Notes under the pieces: generated by a model
The model's input: only the letters and a program-made list of their open reading frames with translations
Told to the model about the DNA's origin: nothing
The model's database searches: none
Made by a program: the position numbers and the translations under genes
From: VRUE01 sp963718775
Lineage (GTDB): Bacteria > Actinomycetota > Thermoleophilia > Solirubrobacterales > 70-9
DNA: 64,000 nt
NCBI GenBank assembly: GCA_963718775.1
Contig: OY970377.1
Span: 1,922,001 to 1,986,000 of the forward strand
Reading direction: 5' to 3'
Part shown: piece after piece, positions 8,368 to 15,530 of the stretch
Position numbering within the stretch: the stretch's first letter is position 1
Layout of the letters: each line of letters opens with the position of its first letter

Positions 8368-9548
8368 GCGAGGCGGCGGCAACGACGACGAATGCGCCCG
8401 GTGGGGAGGGCGCCGCGGCGCCTGCCGGCGTGCTGCCCTCGCAGGCGCTGAGCGAGGCGATCGCCGCCGAGTGGGTCAGCTCCGGCGACTACCGCATCCG
8501 CCCAGAGGCGATCCAGCCGGCCTCGATCGACCTGCGGCTCGGCGACCACGCCTGGGCCCTGCGCTGCTCCTTCCTGCCCGACGTCGACTCGACCGTCGAG
8601 GAGAAGATCGAGGGGCTGGCCTTCCAGAAGGTCGACCTGCGCGACGGCGCCGTGCTGGAGCGCGACCGGCCCTACCTGGTGCCGCTGATCGAGGAGCTGG
8701 CGCTGCCCGAGGACGTGCGGGCCAAGGCCAACCCGAAGAGCTCGACCGGCCGCCTCGACGTCTTCACCCGCGTGCTGACCGACCGCCACCACCGCTTCGA
8801 CGAGATCCGGCCGGGATACAGGGGCAAGCTCTACCTGGAGATCGTGCCGCGCTCCTTCGCGATCCAGGTCAAGACCGGGCTCTCGCTCAACCAGCTGCGC
8901 CTGGCGCGCGGCGACGTGCGTCTCGGCGACGAGGAGATCCGCGCCCTGCAGGACGAGTTCCCGCTGCTCTACCTCGACTCCCACGCCCTGCGCGAGTCTG
9001 AGCTGGCGCTTGCCGACGGGCTCTTCCTCAGCGTCGACCTCTCGGGGCCCGCCGACCGCATCGTCGGCTACCGGGCGAAGAAGAACAGCCTGCCGATTGA
9101 CCTCTCGCGGATCCGCGCCTACCGCTGGACCGACTACTGGGATCCGGTCTTCCCCGAGGCGGGCAGCAAGATCGTGCTCGAGCCGGAGATCTTCTACCTG
9201 CTGCTCTCCGCCGAGGGCGTCTGCATCCCGCCCCAGATCGCCGCCGAGATGATGGCCTACGACCCGACCGCGGGAGAGCTGCGCACCCACTACGCGGGCT
9301 TCTTCGATCCCGGCTTCGGCTACGACCCGGCCGGCGACCGCCACGGCAGCCGCGCCGCCCTGGAGGTGCGGGCCCGCGACGTCTCCTTCATGGTCGAGCA
9401 CCGCCAGCCCGTCTGCAAGCTGGCCTTGGAGCGGACCAGCGCGCCGGCCGAGCGGCTCTATGGACAGGACCTGGGCTCCAACTACCAGGGGCAGGTCACG
9501 ATGCTGAGCAAGCACTTCGAGGAGCAGTCGGTTGGGGGAGGGTCGTAG
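8364..9548 (+). CDS. dcd: dCTP deaminase, long (two-domain) form
   Basis: This is a 394-residue cytoplasmic enzyme converting dCTP to dUTP for dTMP synthesis. The first domain contains the dUTPase/DCD-fold signature 'RAKANPKSSTGRLDVFTRV' (about residues 117-135), then 'YRGKLYLEIVPRSF' with the expected catalytic Glu. A second, similar domain follows (about 200-390). Standard DCDs are about 190 residues; this double-length form is known mainly from alphaproteobacteria and some actinobacteria. The last codons lie inside the left arm of a long hairpin (9536-9612). Confidence 0.88.
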   Translation: MSEAAATTTNAPGGEGAAAPAGVLPSQALSEAIAAEWVSSGDYRIRPEAIQPASIDLRLGDHAWALRCSFLPDVDSTVEEKIEGLAFQKVDLRDGAVLERDRPYLVPLIEELALPEDVRAKANPKSSTGRLDVFTRVLTDRHHRFDEIRPGYRGKLYLEIVPRSFAIQVKTGLSLNQLRLARGDVRLGDEEIRALQDEFPLLYLDSHALRESELALADGLFLSVDLSGPADRIVGYRAKKNSLPIDLSRIRAYRWTDYWDPVFPEAGSKIVLEPEIFYLLLSAEGVCIPPQIAAEMMAYDPTAGELRTHYAGFFDPGFGYDPAGDRHGSRAALEVRARDVSFMVEHRQPVCKLALERTSAPAERLYGQDLGSNYQGQVTMLSKHFEEQSVGGGS

Positions 9549-9612
9549 GCCCTTCCAAAACGCTCGGCAGGAGCCTCGCTGGAGTGTTTTTGGAAGGGCC
9601 TACGACCCTCCC
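9536..9612. terminator. 25-bp perfect inverted repeat between convergent genes
   Basis: GGGAGGGTCGTAGGCCCTTC plus AAAA-flanking bases (9536-9560) are exactly complementary to 9588-9612. The 27-nt loop can add five more pairs. The stem contains the final codons of dcd (+ strand) and the stop region of the MerR gene (- strand), and A/T runs sit at its top. It would act as a bidirectional terminator, unusually long and overlapping both reading frames. Confidence 0.75.
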
Positions 9613-10058
9613 GTCCCTTCCAAGCTGGGGGAGAGCTCGCGTAGGCGAGCTTGGACGCGCTTGCGCTTGTTGAGCAGTTCGGCTTCCAAGGCGGCGATCT
9701 CGTCGCGCCGGCGCCGCACTAGATCGAGCTGGCGGCCGATGTGGCCTAGGGACTCGTCGAGGATCTGGCGACGGCGCACCGGGTCCTCGACGCCGGTCTC
9801 CCACTCGCGGCGCAGCGAGGCACGGGCGTCCTCGGCCTCGACCAGCTGCTTGAGCTCCTCGAGCGAGATGCCGAGCAGGTCCTTCAGGCGCAGCAGGTCG
9901 GCGAGTCGCTCGACGTCCTCCTCGGCGTAGGTGCGGTGGGCGCCGCGCTCGCGGGCGCTCGAAGCGGGGAGGAGGCCGATCTCCTCGTAGTAGCGGATCG
10001 TTCGCGGCGTCGTCCCGGCCAGCTTGGCGACGTCGCCGATCCTCAGCTCTCCGCCCAC
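9600..10058 (-). CDS. MerR-family transcriptional regulator
   Basis: This 152-residue protein starts at GTG 10058 behind an AGGAGG site. The N-terminal winged HTH (about 5-75) reads 'IGDVAKLAGTTPRTIRYYEE', a classic MerR opening. A long coiled coil (about 80-145) would give the dimer. There is no C-terminal Cys pair, so it is not a metal sensor of the CueR type. Its start overlaps the end of the MFS exporter gene by 16 bp, so the two are co-transcribed and it probably controls that pump. Confidence 0.88.
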   Translation of the reverse strand: MGGELRIGDVAKLAGTTPRTIRYYEEIGLLPASSARERGAHRTYAEEDVERLADLLRLKDLLGISLEELKQLVEAEDARASLRREWETGVEDPVRRRQILDESLGHIGRQLDLVRRRRDEIAALEAELLNKRKRVQARLRELSPSLEGTGGS

Positions 10059-11527
10059 TGGACCTCCTTGGGGACCGCTTCGTGGCGCGGTCGCAGCAGT
10101 GAGACCCCGGCGCCGATCACCGAGGTCGTGGCCAGCACCCAGAGCGCCGTGTGCATGTTGTGGATGAAGGGCTCGAGCTGGGCGCTGGAGAGGCCGGCGG
10201 CGAGGCCGGAGAAGATCGCGAAGAGGACCGGTTTCGGCACCGCCGCGGTGATGATCGCCAGCACGAAGGCGATCGAGATGACCGCGCCGGTGTTCTGCAG
10301 CATCATCCGCGCGCCGGCGGCGATCCCGCGCCGCTGCGTCGGCACCGTGCCCATCATCGCCGCCGTGTTGGGAGAGTTGAACATCCCCGAGCCGATGCCG
10401 ACGAGCAGCAGCCAGAGCATGCTCTGCCAGTAGGGGCTGTCGGCCTGCAGCGTCGTCATCAGCGCCAGCGCCACGGCGCTGACCAGCATGCCGAGCGCGG
10501 CCAGCATCCGCGAGCCGTGGCGGTCGGCCCAGATCCCGGCCAGGGGTGAGGCGATGAGCATCCCGATCGCCATCGGCGCCAGCTTGATCCCGGCCGTGAT
10601 CGGGTCATCTCCCTGGGCGCCCTGATAGTAGAAGACGAAGACGAAGAGCAGCGCGAAGCGCGAGAGCCCGTTGATGAAGGCGGCGCCCGAGGCGGCGGCG
10701 AAGAGCCGGTTCTGGAAGATCGAGAGGTCCAGCATCGGCGCCCGGGCGCGGTGCTCGACGAGGACGAAGAGGGGAAGCAGGACGACGGAGGCAGCCAGGC
10801 TGACGATCACCAGCGTGTCGTCCCAGCCGGAGATGCCACCGCGTGAGAGGCCGTAGACGAGCCCGGTCAGGCCGACGACGAAGGTGAGCGTGCCGAGCAG
10901 GTCGAGCCCGCGCTCGGCGTCGGGGTGCGAGAGCTCGCGCAGGATCAGCGCTCCCCAGGCGGCGCCGGCAAGTCCCAGCGGCACGTTGAACCAGAAGACC
11001 CAGTGCCAGGAGAGCGCGACCAGGGCGCCGCCCAGCACCGGGCCGAGGACGAGCCCGATCGCGGCGACCATCGTGTTCGTGCCCATCGCCAGGCCGAGCT
11101 GCTCCTTGGGAAAGGCGTCGGTGACGAGGGCCGCGGCGTTGGCGAAGAGGAAGGCGCCGCCGATCCCCTGCACGATCCGCCAGAGGATCAGCTCGGTACC
11201 GCCGGAGGAGAAGCCGGCCCCCAGCGAGGCGGCGGCGAAGACGAGGAAGCCGGCGACGTAGGCGCTCTTGCGGCCGAAGAGGTCGGAGAGGCGGCCGGCG
11301 CTGAGGACCAGCACGGTCGAGGAGATCATGTAGGCGAGGATCACCCAGACCAGCTCGAGCAGGCTGGTGCCGAGCGAGCGCTCGAGGTCAGGCAGGGCGA
11401 TGATCAGCGTCCCCGAGTTGGTCGCGACCAGCAGCATGCCGAGGCTGGTGCAGGAGAGAGCCCACCACTTGTAGTGCTCATGGTCGGCATCGACCCCAGC
11501 CCAAGCGAATCGTTTCTTTACGTTCAC
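10043..11527 (-). CDS. DHA2-type MFS drug exporter (14 TM)
   Basis: This 494-residue integral membrane protein starts at GTG 11527. It shows about 14 hydrophobic segments, the MFS motif A between TM2 and TM3 ('GRLSDLFGRKSAYVAG'), motif 'WRIVQGIGGAFLFANAAALV' and the antiporter-like 'LGPVLGGAL' in TM5, as in EmrB/QacA proton-coupled efflux pumps. The substrate is unknown. The MerR gene overlaps its 3' end. The divergent intergenic DNA holds overlapping inverted repeats (11542-11592) that could bind the regulator. Confidence 0.88.
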   Translation of the reverse strand: MNVKKRFAWAGVDADHEHYKWWALSCTSLGMLLVATNSGTLIIALPDLERSLGTSLLELVWVILAYMISSTVLVLSAGRLSDLFGRKSAYVAGFLVFAAASLGAGFSSGGTELILWRIVQGIGGAFLFANAAALVTDAFPKEQLGLAMGTNTMVAAIGLVLGPVLGGALVALSWHWVFWFNVPLGLAGAAWGALILRELSHPDAERGLDLLGTLTFVVGLTGLVYGLSRGGISGWDDTLVIVSLAASVVLLPLFVLVEHRARAPMLDLSIFQNRLFAAASGAAFINGLSRFALLFVFVFYYQGAQGDDPITAGIKLAPMAIGMLIASPLAGIWADRHGSRMLAALGMLVSAVALALMTTLQADSPYWQSMLWLLLVGIGSGMFNSPNTAAMMGTVPTQRRGIAAGARMMLQNTGAVISIAFVLAIITAAVPKPVLFAIFSGLAAGLSSAQLEPFIHNMHTALWVLATTSVIGAGVSLLRPRHEAVPKEVQWAES

Positions 11528-11541
11528 GTCAACTACTCTAG

Positions 11542-11592
11542 CGCTGACTTCGCGTTTACTCGCGCATACCGCGAAGAAACACGAAGTCAGCG
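11542..11592. promoter_or_regulatory. nested inverted repeats in a divergent promoter
   Basis: CGCTGACTTCG (11542-11552) pairs exactly with 11582-11592, and the overlapping CTTCGCG (11548-11554) pairs with CGCGAAG (11570-11576). The set lies between the MFS exporter (-) and ytoQ (+) starts and looks like a multi-site operator, most simply for the MerR protein. Confidence 0.4.
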
Positions 11593-11618
11593 GATGGGGG
11601 CTGGCTAGGATTGGGCCG

Positions 11619-12086
11619 ATGACTGAGCGGACCTGGAGCGTCTATCTCTCGGGGGAGATCCACTCCGACTGGCGGCAGCGGATCGAAGCCGGCGTGCGTG
11701 AGGCCGGGCTGGCGGTGGAGCTCTCGGCGCCGGTGACCGATCACGCCGCGTCCGACGATGCGGGGACCGGCACCCTGGGCGAGGAGAGCACGCAGTTCTG
11801 GCGCGACCACATGGGCGCCGGCGTCAACGCGATCCGCACCCAGACCCTGATTCGCGCTGCCGACGTCGTCGTCGTTCGCTTCGGCGACAAATACCGCCAG
11901 TGGAACGCCGCCTTTGACGCCGGCTACGCCGCGGCGCTGGGCAAGCCGGTCATCACCCTGCACGACGGCGAGCTCGACCACGCCCTCAAGGAGGTCGACC
12001 GCGCCGCTCAGGCGACCGCCCGCACGGCCGAGCAGGTCGTCGACGTCCTGCGCTACGTGCTCAGCGGCAAGCTGCCGAGCAGTTGA
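11619..12086 (+). CDS. ytoQ: YtoQ-family protein
   Basis: This 155-residue soluble protein closely follows Bacillus YtoQ: the start 'WSVYLSGEIHSDWRQRI', a central 'NAIRTQTLIRAADVVVVRFG' and 'YRQWNAAFDAGYAAALGKP', then 'LDHALKEVDRAAQATA'. The fold is nucleoside deoxyribosyltransferase-like, but the activity of the family is not established. It lies 18 bp ahead of an NTF2-like gene and diverges from the DHA2 pump. Confidence 0.88.
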   Translation: MTERTWSVYLSGEIHSDWRQRIEAGVREAGLAVELSAPVTDHAASDDAGTGTLGEESTQFWRDHMGAGVNAIRTQTLIRAADVVVVRFGDKYRQWNAAFDAGYAAALGKPVITLHDGELDHALKEVDRAAQATARTAEQVVDVLRYVLSGKLPSS

Positions 12087-12103
12087 GCGCATAGGGTTGG
12101 CGC

Positions 12104-12592
12104 ATGCCCGCCGACGCCAACCGTGAGTTGATCGAGCGCTTCTACGACGCCTTCGGCCGCTGCGACGGCGCCACGATGAGCGCCTGCTACGCGCCCGGCG
12201 CCCATTTCCGCGACCCGGCCTTCGGCGACCTCGAGGGCGGTGAGATCGGCGCGATGTGGCGGATGCTGACCGAGCGTGCGACCGACCTGAAGATCGAGCT
12301 GCACGAGCATGACGCCGGCGATGAGGCCGGCTCGGCTCACTGGATCGCCCGCTACACCTTCTCGACCGGCCGCCCGGTCGTGAACGACATCCAGGCCAAG
12401 CTCCGCTTCGCCGACGGCCTGATCGTCGACCATGTCGACGACTTCGACTTCCGCAACTGGGCCAAGCAGGCGCTCGGCCCGATCGGCAACCTGGTCGCCG
12501 TGCTGCCACCGCTGCGCAACAAGGCCCGCGGCCAGGCGCGGGGCCAGCTCGACGAGTTCATCAAGACCGAGAAGGAAGCCGGCCCCGCCTAG
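12104..12592 (+). CDS. NTF2/SnoaL-like protein
   Basis: This 162-residue protein starts at ATG 12104. The opening 'NRELIERFYDAFGRCDGATM' followed by 'CYAPGAHFRDPAFGDLEG' is typical of SnoaL-like NTF2-fold proteins, a cone-shaped alpha+beta fold used by small isomerases, cyclases and ligand-binding proteins. The last 40 residues (KARGQARGQLDEFIK) extend past the usual domain. It is probably co-transcribed with ytoQ. No substrate can be assigned. Confidence 0.8.
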   Translation: MPADANRELIERFYDAFGRCDGATMSACYAPGAHFRDPAFGDLEGGEIGAMWRMLTERATDLKIELHEHDAGDEAGSAHWIARYTFSTGRPVVNDIQAKLRFADGLIVDHVDDFDFRNWAKQALGPIGNLVAVLPPLRNKARGQARGQLDEFIKTEKEAGPA

Positions 12593-12614
12593 TTGGATTC
12601 CCCCGCAGCGCATG

Positions 12615-12628
12615 CGAACATGTGTTCG
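12615..12628. promoter_or_regulatory. LexA (SOS) box
   Basis: CGAACATGTGTTCG matches the Gram-positive/actinobacterial LexA consensus CGAACRNRYGTTYG at every position and is palindromic apart from its centre. It ends one base before ATG 12630 of the radical SAM gene, so LexA binding would block transcription of a leaderless or very short-leader mRNA. Confidence 0.75.
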
Positions 12629-12629
12629 T

Positions 12630-13676
12630 ATGCGCTGGGATGAGCAGCGAGTCGAGAAGGACCTGCGCTTGCCTGGAGTGGGCGACGGCACGGTCGTGCG
12701 TACCTTCGATGCGCCCGAGGCGATGGGGATCAACTTCCACGAGGTGCGGGCTCGTTCGGCGCTCAACCGAGTGCCCGGTGGCCGCTACGGATTCGGCTGG
12801 ACGATCAACCCGTATCGAGGCTGCACGCACGCCTGCGTCTACTGCTTCGCCCGGCGCACTCACACCTATCTAGACATGAACGCGGGGCGGGATTTCGAGC
12901 GGGAGATCGTCGTCAAGGTCAACGTCCCGGAGCTCGTCCGGGGAGAGCTGGCGCGGCAGAGCTGGAAACGCGAGCTGGTCGCGCTGGGGACCAACACCGA
13001 CCCGTATCAGTGGGTCGAGAGCCGCTACCGGATGATGCCCGAGATCCTCGCCGCTCTGGAGGAGGCGGAGACCCCGGTCTCGGTCCTGACCAAGTCACCC
13101 CTCGTGATGCGCGACATCGAGATCTACGAGCGCATGGCAAAGCACCTGCCCGTCTCCGTCAACCTCTCCGTCCCCACCCTCGACGAGGACGCCTGGCGAG
13201 CCACCGAGCCTCATACCCCCAGCCCAGCGGCCCGCCTGGACGCGGTAGCGGAGCTACGCCGCCGAGGCATCGACTCCGGCGTCCTGGTGGCCCCGTTGAT
13301 GCCAGGGATCAACGACAGCCCCGCCCAGGTCCAGCCAATCATCGACCGAGCCAAAGAAGCTGGCGCCACCTTCCTGGGCGGCGTGGCCCTTCACCTCCGC
13401 GACGAGGTCAAGGACGTCTTCTTCGCCTGGCTGGAGGCCAAACGCCCCGACCTTCTGCCTCGCTACGAGCAGCTCTACGGCAACAGGTCATACATGCGCC
13501 CCGAGGCACGCAAGCAAACGACCCGAGCGGTGCGGGGATGGGGGAGAAGTAGACGGGCCGGCAAGGAGGGACGGCAGTCCCCTCAGCTGGCGGATACTCA
13601 AAGTCGCGGCCCCTCCGGCCGCGACTTGTCAGATGAGGGGACTGCCGTCCCTCCCACCCAAGACAAGCTGTTCTGA
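12630..13676 (+). CDS. Rv2578c-family radical SAM protein, DNA-damage regulated
   Basis: This is a 348-residue protein. ATG 12630 is chosen because the mycobacterial homologue also begins MRW and because the LexA box ends just upstream; an in-frame ATG at 12612 would lie at the box. Cys motif CTHACVYC (about residues 65-72) binds the 4Fe-4S cluster, followed by 'LGTNTDPYQ', which resembles spore photoproduct lyase-like proteins. Rv2578c is listed among the LexA-controlled genes of M. tuberculosis. The C-terminal tail, just before the conserved final LF, is encoded by a nested palindromic element (13565-13654). It is convergent with ligC. Confidence 0.88.
   Translation: MRWDEQRVEKDLRLPGVGDGTVVRTFDAPEAMGINFHEVRARSALNRVPGGRYGFGWTINPYRGCTHACVYCFARRTHTYLDMNAGRDFEREIVVKVNVPELVRGELARQSWKRELVALGTNTDPYQWVESRYRMMPEILAALEEAETPVSVLTKSPLVMRDIEIYERMAKHLPVSVNLSVPTLDEDAWRATEPHTPSPAARLDAVAELRRRGIDSGVLVAPLMPGINDSPAQVQPIIDRAKEAGATFLGGVALHLRDEVKDVFFAWLEAKRPDLLPRYEQLYGNRSYMRPEARKQTTRAVRGWGRSRRAGKEGRQSPQLADTQSRGPSGRDLSDEGTAVPPTQDKLF
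13565..13654. repeat. nested palindromic element inside a coding region (CTCA-N6-GGATA family)
   Basis: A 21-bp perfect inverted repeat (13565-13585 with 13634-13654) encloses a second perfect 11-bp hairpin (13601-13611 with 13617-13627, loop CCTCC). Next to the left arm is CCTCA-GCTGGC-GGATA, the core shared with the elements at 15474, 16567 and 23460. The reading frame of the radical SAM gene passes through it to the conserved C-terminal LF. Confidence 0.75.
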
Positions 13677-13677
13677 C

Positions 13678-14667
13678 TCAACCCTCGTCGAGAGCCTCAA
13701 AGAGGCACTCGCGCGGATCCTTGTCGTCGCGAAAGCGCCTGAACCTCGCGCCGTGGCGAATGCGCCCCGCAGCCGCGTGGTCGTAGCCGACTTCGATGAC
13801 CAGCTCGGGCCGCAGCTCGACCCACTCCAGGTCCCGCCCGCCGGTCCAGCGGCTCGGCTCCGCAGTGCCGGCCTCGCCCGTCTCCAGCGGCTCCAGCATG
13901 GCGCGCATGCTGCGTTTCGCCGCGGCGCTGAAGCCGGAGATGTGGCCGACCGAGCGCAGCTCGTCGCCGTCGTAGAGGCCGAGGATCAGGGAGCCGACCG
14001 TTCCCTCCTCCTTGCCCGGCCGCCAGCCCATCACGACGCAGTCGATCTCCCGCTCGCGCTTGACCTTGGCCATGCCTTTGCGTTTACCGGGGATGTAGTG
14101 GGCGTCGAGCTGCTTGGCCATCGTGCCCTCGGTCCGACGCAGCCACTGCTCGGCCTGCTCGGGGTCGCGGCTGAGCACGCTTATCCCGAGCTGCCCCCCG
14201 GGGACGAGCGCTGCATTGACCGTGTTTATGTCGGCGAATGCAGCACTCATGCGCTCCAGCCGTGCTCGCCGCTCGCCGAATGGCGCCTCAAGGAGGGCCT
14301 CATCGCCCTCCGCGAGCAGGTCGAAGGCGACGTAGGCGGCGGGGATCTCCTTGGAGAGCAGCGTTATCCGCGACTCGGCCGGGTGGATGCGGCTCTGCAG
14401 GGCGTCGAATTCGAGGTTGCCCTCGGCGTCGCGAATGACCAGCTCGCCGTCGAGCACGTAGCGGCCGAGCGGGAAGCTCAGCTCCGGGAAGTAGCGCGAC
14501 AGCGCTTTGCCGCCGCGCGACTGGAGGTAGGCCTCCTCGCCGTCGACGAAGACGATCGCGCGGAAGCCGTCGAGCTTCTGCTCGTAGGCCCACTCCTCGC
14601 CGAGGGGCAGCTCTTTGCGGGTCAGCGCCAGCTGGGGTTTGATCGGTGGGGCAAGCGGCAGGGTCAA
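13678..14667 (-). CDS. ligC: ATP-dependent DNA ligase, LigC-like
   Basis: This 329-residue enzyme seals DNA nicks via a covalent lysyl-AMP. The nucleotidyltransferase motifs are all visible: I 'EQKLDGFRAIVF' (Lys about 31), III 'YVLDGELVI', IIIa 'YVAFDLL', IV 'EGTMAKQLD', V 'KREREIDCVVMGW', then an OB-fold with 'GSLILGLYDG'. There is no polymerase or nuclease domain, so it is the stand-alone LigC type rather than LigD. TTG 14667 overlaps the stop of the ABC ATPase gene by 4 bp, an odd operon for a ligase. Its 3' end meets the SOS-type radical SAM gene with a 1-bp gap. Confidence 0.88.
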   Translation of the reverse strand: MTLPLAPPIKPQLALTRKELPLGEEWAYEQKLDGFRAIVFVDGEEAYLQSRGGKALSRYFPELSFPLGRYVLDGELVIRDAEGNLEFDALQSRIHPAESRITLLSKEIPAAYVAFDLLAEGDEALLEAPFGERRARLERMSAAFADINTVNAALVPGGQLGISVLSRDPEQAEQWLRRTEGTMAKQLDAHYIPGKRKGMAKVKREREIDCVVMGWRPGKEEGTVGSLILGLYDGDELRSVGHISGFSAAAKRSMRAMLEPLETGEAGTAEPSRWTGGRDLEWVELRPELVIEVGYDHAAAGRIRHGARFRRFRDDKDPRECLFEALDEG

Positions 14668-15530
14668 GCTGACCCAATAGTTTGCCGACGTGCCCGCGCC
14701 TCGTGCGGATCGGGGATCGGCACGGCCGCCAGCAGCTTCTTCGTGTAGGCGTCGGAGGGCCGCTCGCAGACCTGGTCGACGGGTCCCTCCTCGACGATCT
14801 TGCCCTCGTACATGACCGCGATCCGATCGGAGATGTGGCGGACTACGCCGATGTCGTGGGCGACGAAGACGTAGGTGAGGCCGAGGTCCTCCTGGAGGTC
14901 AGCGAGCAGGTTGACGATCTGGGCGCGGATCGAGACGTCGAGGGCGGAGACCGGCTCGTCGGCGACGATCAGCTTCGGGTTCGGCGCAAGGGCCCTGGCG
15001 ATCCCGATCCGCTGTCGCTGGCCGCCGGAGAACTCGTGTGGGTAGCGGTCGTAGTGCTCGGGCGAGAGGCCGACCCGCTCGAGCAGCTCCTGGACCCGAC
15101 GGCGCAGCTCACTGCCACTCGCGGTCCCCTGCAGCTTCAGCGGACTGGCGATGATCTGGCCGACTCGCTTGCGTGGGTTGAGCGACGCGTAGGGATCCTG
15201 GAAGACCATCTGCATCTGGGGCCGCAGCGGTCGCATCGCCCGCCGCGAGAGGCCGCCGATCTCGCGGCCATCGAAGCGGACCGAGCCCGAAGTCGGCTTG
15301 ATCAGCTGCAGCGCCGTGCGGCAGAGCGTCGACTTGCCGCAACCGGACTCGCCGACCAGCCCCAGCGTTTCGCCCTGGCGCACGGAGAAGCTGACCCCGT
15401 CGACAGCACGCACCCCGCCCCTTCCCGAAAACTCCTTGACGAGATCCGTCACCTCCAACAAACCCTCCCCCTCCCGCCGATGGGCCTGAAAGTGGTCTAT
15501 ATCCGGACTTTGAGTCCCGTCGGCGGTCAT
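14664..15530 (-). CDS. oppF: oligopeptide ABC transporter ATPase, OppF type
   Basis: This 288-residue ATPase drives peptide or nickel-type uptake with the OppD-like partner next to it. Walker A is 'GLVGESGCGKST' (about 54-65), the signature is 'EFSGGQRQRIGIARAL', Walker B is 'KLIVADEPVSALD' and the H-loop is 'FVAHDIG'. The first 20 or so residues (TADGTQSPDIDHFQAH) precede the normal domain start (LLEVTDLVKEF) and are encoded by a palindromic element. ATG 15530 overlaps the stop of the preceding gene (ATGA). Confidence 0.9.
   Translation of the reverse strand: MTADGTQSPDIDHFQAHRREGEGLLEVTDLVKEFSGRGGVRAVDGVSFSVRQGETLGLVGESGCGKSTLCRTALQLIKPTSGSVRFDGREIGGLSRRAMRPLRPQMQMVFQDPYASLNPRKRVGQIIASPLKLQGTASGSELRRRVQELLERVGLSPEHYDRYPHEFSGGQRQRIGIARALAPNPKLIVADEPVSALDVSIRAQIVNLLADLQEDLGLTYVFVAHDIGVVRHISDRIAVMYEGKIVEEGPVDQVCERPSDAYTKKLLAAVPIPDPHEARARRQTIGSA
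15474..15526. repeat. palindromic element (CTCA-N6-GGATA family), codes for the N-terminus of OppF
   Basis: It has 19-bp arms (16 of 19 paired) around a 15-nt loop that on the minus strand reads TCCGGATATAGACCA. On the minus strand the core is ACTCA-AAGTCC-GGATA. Arms and loop are clearly related to the element at 23460, with the same size and loop length. It lies at the junction of two ABC ATPase genes and is translated. Confidence 0.7.
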
